Made by a program: the position numbers and the translations under genes. DNA of 64,000 nucleotides from Seleniibacterium sp963677135. GTDB lineage: Bacteria; Desulfobacterota; Desulfuromonadia; Desulfuromonadales; Geopsychrobacteraceae. The DNA lies in the NCBI GenBank assembly GCA_963677135.2, contig CAXXLS010000017.1, forward strand, positions 744,001 to 808,000, given 5' to 3'. Positions 21,401 to 27,400 of this stretch are shown piece by piece. The notes below the pieces were generated by a model. It was not told the DNA's origin. It saw only the letters and a program-made list of their open reading frames with translations, and did not search any database. Each line of letters starts with the position of its first letter. Positions within the stretch are counted from its first letter, which is position 1.

Positions 21401-24400
21401 TTATGAAGAACTGGCCGTCGGGGCCGTGGTCAAAGTGACCTATCGCTATGAGACGGTCGGGTACGATGGCCGCTACGTCAAACCTCACCTTACCGACATC
21501 GGTGACGACGAGGTGCCCCAGGTCAAGATCACCGAGACCGGCGACGGGACCGACGTTATCGAAGGGCCGCTCATGTCCTGGCCGTGGTTCGACTCTTACC
21601 AGGTTGTCCTGACCCAGGAATTGACCGGTACGGATACCGTTCAGGTGCTGGTCGATCCGCAGATCACCAAGACCTCGTCAGGCAAGGTGATTCACTGGGG
21701 CGAACAGGTTGAGGTCATTTCCTACCATCCGGATGCCATTGACAATGGGGATGGATCGGTCTCTCTGGTGTTTAACGCCAGCAACTGGGATATCCCGCAA
21801 GCCGTCTTGGTGGTCGCCGTGGACGACACCAATATCGACGGTGACGATACCCAGGTCTTCGCTCCCGAACCCCACACTGTCAGTGATATCCAGGGGCCGC
21901 TGTACCTGTACGGCGAGGGCGGCAACGGCTCCATCGTCGATTTCGAGCCCCTGATGCTGCATTATGAAACCGACTACATGATCGAGACCGATGCGGTTGA
22001 CAGCGTCTCTTCCGACGGCACGACCATCACCGTTCCCAAAGACACCCTGATCGACGCCGCCGAAATGCTCAAAGACAGCATCCATGACCTGATTGCGGAC
22101 AGTGGTACGGACGAAGAGATCCTTGAGCTCATCGTTGCAGAAATGCTCACCGTCACTTTGGCCGACGGCACCTATATCGACGCGATCACGGGCGATACGG
22201 AGTTCCTCCATGAAATCGGCCAGTTCCGGCTCATTGTTGATGCAATGCTTAATGTTAATGGTCCGGGTGAAGGGGACGACACAGTCACCCTGACCCTGAA
22301 TGAAGCCTGGGACCTGAGCAGGTCGTGGGAAAACAGTACTGAGCAGAGCTATGCGCAGATCACCGAATACACTCTGACGGCCATGAGTCCCAACTTCTTT
22401 GCCGACGAAACGGAACAGATCGACTACCTGTTCGTCTACAACGAAGACAGTCAGGCCGACAATGAAGTTCCCGACCGGGAAGGGTGGTTGACCGACGCGA
22501 CGACGATTGGATACGCCGGGAACAGCATCGTCGAAAGTTTCGTCATCAACCAGGACGGCAAGTGGCTGCGCGGTCTCGGCATGGCCTCCCAGGATCTGTA
22601 TCTTGGCGAGGTCTGGCATCCCCGAGGCATCACTTATGGTGATATGGAAGTCGTGGAAATCAACCTGGGTGACGGAATTGATGAATTCACCGTCACCGAC
22701 ACCCATGTGCGCAGTGACGGTTTCCAGACCTGGACCATCATCAACACCGGTGATGAGCCCGTGGTCGATTTCAACGGCGACGGCTACATCGATGGCGATA
22801 CCGTGACCGTCAATCTCGACTCCGACCTCGCTGAATTGCACAGCGGAACCGTCACGGCCTGGACCAGCGACAGCCTGACCGACAGCAATGCCAGCTTCCC
22901 GCTGACCACCGGTGAACGTGGTCTGGTCGGTTACCGGGTCGAGATTACCGGCGGGACCGGTCTTGGCCAGCAAAGAATCATCGCAATAAACGATGAGACC
23001 ATGTTGACCTTTACCGAGGCCTGGGATGTCCTGCCGGACGGAACCAGTCAATACCGGGTCCTCGGCGCTGAAGTCATGGTTGGCACGGTTTCTTCCAGTG
23101 ATTATGAAAACCTGCTTGCTGACCTGGTACCGGCCAACCCGAACCTGGATGAAGTCAAGGAACTCGATGTTCTCTATGGCGATTTCAGCTCCTTCAGCGA
23201 TGCGGAACTGGTGGGACGCGTTATTGAGATCATCGACGGTGCCGGGGTGGGAACCCGCAGGGAGATTATCGCCCGGACCGATACCATGATCACGGTCAGC
23301 TCCACCTGGAACTCCGATCTTGACACCACCACCGTCTACCGGATCTATGGCGACCAGGATGGTCCGATGTCCATCGATACCCAGGGTGGCGATGATATCG
23401 TCGATGCATCGGCAGCCTCGATTCCTCTGGTGATTTTCGGTGGTGACGGGGCTGACACCCTGACCGGCGGGTCTGCCGATGATATCATCTTCGGTGACCG
23501 CGGTCGCGTCGAGTATGTCAATGAGGCCGGAAAGATCGTGACCCTGCTGGGTCTGGCCAGGGAGCTGCTCGATCCGCAATACCTTGATGATTTCACCCTC
23601 AATACCCTGACCGATGTTGATGGCGGCTATCCGGTTCAAACCATCGACATGCAGGGCCTGATCGGTCTGATGCTGTCGACGCCGGACGGGCGCGGCTTCG
23701 GTCAGCGGGTCCAGATTCTCTCCAATACCACGGACATCCTCACGGTCACCCCGGACTGGAACCTGGAGGATGAGAATCACTGGACCGTATTTGACGGTGC
23801 CGGCGATGTGAACCCCGGAGACAATACCATCACCGTAGGGGCCCACAGCTTCATCGATGGTGATCCGGTTATTTACACCAACGGTGGCGGCACCAGTATC
23901 GCCACAAGCAGCGGCGATCTCGCCGACATGGGCACCTATTACGCTATCTACGATACGGCGACCTCGATCATGCTGGCGGCTTCGAAAGCCGATGCCATTG
24001 CCGGTACCTTCATCGATATCACCGCCGCTGGCAGTGGTGCGGAACATCTCCTGATCGCTCCGTTGAAGGTTGTTCCCGGGGTCTATGATCCGATTACTGA
24101 TTTTGATGCGATCAATCCTCAGAACAACCCCACCAAATATCGCATTTCCCTGGTTCCTGAAGATCAGACCGACGGTGTCACCCGAGACCCGAGTTTGCTG
24201 ATTGCGGTCGCATCCGCCGAGGCCGGTGATGACACCATCGTCGGTAATGGCGGCGATGATCGTATCTTCGGTGGCGACGGTGACGATACCGTCAACGGTC
24301 ATACTGGTGATGATATGATCTTCGGCGACCTTGGGCGCCTCGATTACACCCCGGCCAACGTCGGTGGCGAAGAAGGACCGGCTCTGGGCGATTTTGTCCC

Positions 24401-27400
24401 GGCCAGCCTCAATCGTGCCCGGACCACCTATGATGATGTCGGTGGTGCTGACACTGTTTACGGTGATGACGGTAATGACATCATCTTCGGCGGCTACAAC
24501 GCCGAGGGTACGACAGATGCCCTCTACGGCAACGCTGATGATGAGGTTATTTTTGGTGATAACGGCGTCATGCTGTTCGTGCCGAACGAGGATACGCCTA
24601 ATGATCCGCGCGATGTCTACCTCGATTCCCTCGAGACGTTGGCGATTGATACCGGTGGCGCGGATATTGTCTCCGGTGGCGGTGATGACGATATCCTGAT
24701 CGGAGGAACCGCTGCTGATACGGTTTACGGTGATGACAGCAGTGCCAGCGCTGGCGAAAACGATGGGGAAGATATCATTCTTGGTGATAATGCCAGCATC
24801 GATTTCGAACCGGGCGTACCGGGTCGACTCGATGCTTATGGCAGCGGGCTCAGATGGATTCAAACCACCGATACCAGCGAAGCGACCGGTGGTGATGACA
24901 CCTTGAGCGGCAATGCCGCCATCGACGTCGTCCTGGGCGGCGTTGGCGCTGATACCATCCATGGCGACGCGATAACCGAAGGCTCGGCCGATCTGGCCGA
25001 TGTCATCCTGGGTGATAACGGGTACGTCAGTTTCGTGGAAGATGCCCTCGAAGATCCGATGACCCTCGAACTGATCCGCACCGAAGATACCGATCTTGGT
25101 GGTGCCGATACCATCAGCGGTAACGCTGGTGACGATATCATCTTCGGCGGCACCGCTGGCGATACCGTCCATGGAGATGCAAATGACGATCTGATCCTCG
25201 GCGACTTCGGTCGCATGGTCCTGGTGGATGCCGGTTCAAAGACGTCTACGGAGGAAACTTATGACAAGGTCTTCTTCGGCTCCATCGCCAGGCTCGTCGA
25301 AATCACCGACCATACGGAAGGTGGGGTGGATACCATCTACGGTGACCAGGACGAAGACATCCTCATCGGCGGCGCCAATGCCGACAATATCGACGGCGAC
25401 CTGGGTGACGACCTGATCTTCGGTGACAATGTCAGCCTCGATCGCTGGACCGGTTACGAGGATGACACCAGCCCGCGCTTCAGAACCCTGAATGGCGACG
25501 CCATCTACGGTGAATCCGGTGCAGATGACGGCGAAAGCATGCAGAACGCGACCCATCGCCTGATCCCGGATCTGACCGGTACGCCGGTCTGGCAGGACTG
25601 GGATATCGATATCCTTGACCATACCGCGACCGTTCCGACAAACAGCTTCGGCAACGACTACATTGCCGGCGGCGGTGACGATGATACCATCTTCGCCCAG
25701 CGTGGTGACGATATCGTCCAGGGTGACGGGTCCATCGACGGCAAGATCCTTCAGGATGATGGTCTTCCGGCCGTCGGTGCCTATCGTGACGGGGACAACC
25801 TGCTGGTGGTCGATGCGTCCTTCGAAGCCGCGACCGATGGCGATGACTACATCGAAGGCAACGGTGGCGATGACGTCATCTTCGGCAACCTCGGCCAGGA
25901 CGACATCATCGGCGACAACTCCGACATCTTCAGCCTCGATACCCTTGCCGAACGTGAACTCGACGGCTCCGACCTGATCTTCGGCGGCGCCGGGACCGAT
26001 ATTGCCCGCAATGATATCGGTGATGCCACCGCCGATGCCGACGGTCTGATCACCGTCGACCCGACCGGTCATGCCCGCGATGCCGATATGATCCTCGGCG
26101 ACAACGGCAATATCTACCGGCTGGTCGAAAATGTCGAGGAAGAGATCGTATCCCCCGATCCTCTCGTTGATGCGACCAGGTATCTCGAATTCAACTACGA
26201 TCAGGATACCGATTATGAAGACCGTGGCGATCTGCGGATCATCGTGCGCGCCGCTGACCTCCTCGACTACACGCCGGGCGGACCGGATTACGGCGCCGCT
26301 TTCGTCAACGGTACTGCGGATTACGGGCAGGTTGACGAGCTCCATGGCGAATCGGGCGACGACTTCATCTACGGCATGACCGGGTCCGATGTCTTGTTCG
26401 GCGAAGGACAGGATGATGACCTGATCGGCGGTTACGGCCACGACTGGATCAGTGGCGGGACCGGCCAGGACGGCGTGATCGGCGATGACGGCCGTATCTA
26501 CACCAGTCGCAATAACGGCCATTCGGACCTCAATGGTGAGGCTCTGAACAACATTGAACCGCTGCTTACTCATGACCCGAGCACCAAGGAGTCGAACGGT
26601 AACGTGCTCGACGAAGAGATCGCGACTCCGGGCAAGATCCAGACGGCAAAGATTAACGTTTCCGGTGAACTGAACAAAGCGGTGAACCTGACGCCGTTCA
26701 GTTATGACGCCACCTGGTTCGGCAGCGATGACGAATATCCGGACAGCTCCGGTGCCCAATATGCCGACGATATCATCTTCGGCGGTCTGGGCAGTGACTT
26801 CCTCCACGGCGGTTCCGGCGATGACGCTATCTCCGGCGCCGAGGCTCTTGAGCATGCCTATGTTCCCGTTTATGTCGCCGGTGAGGCGGTCGATGTTCTT
26901 GACCTTGGCTACCTGGTGGCCGGCCTGGGCAATACCAACCCGGGCGACGTGCTTGCTTACAATACCGCTGATGCAGATGGTCAGCACCTGAACAACCGCT
27001 TCAGAGCGGGAGAATTCGCTCTGTACGACGAATACGATCCGCTTCGGCAGATCCTGCTCACCGCTGCCGGTGACCTCTCCAAGGATGGTACCGGCGTTCA
27101 CTTCCTGCTGAACTTCGACGAAACCGAAGGTGTCTTCCGTCCCGGTGGTGAGTTCGAAAAGGTCACCGGCAGCATGGAACCGGGGTATGATGCCGTTCAC
27201 GATGACGGCGGCGACGTCATCTTCGGCGATCTCGGCAACGACTGGCTGGTCGGTGGTACCGGAACCGACACTATCTACGGTGGCTGGGGGAACGACCTGC
27301 TTAACGCCGATGACGACCTGACCACCAATACCGCGCTGAACGATCAGCCCGATAGCCACCCGACCTACGAAGATCGCGCTTTTGGTGGGGCCGGCCGAGA

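Noticed and set aside
21678..25172. Minus-strand open frame of 1164 codons inside the giant gene, with others of 976 codons (25236-28166) and 747 codons (16641-18884)
   Set aside because: They are shadows of the Asp/Gly-rich repeats, whose codons leave few stops on the opposite strand. They have no family-like sequence, and the plus-strand frame is the one with clear domains.
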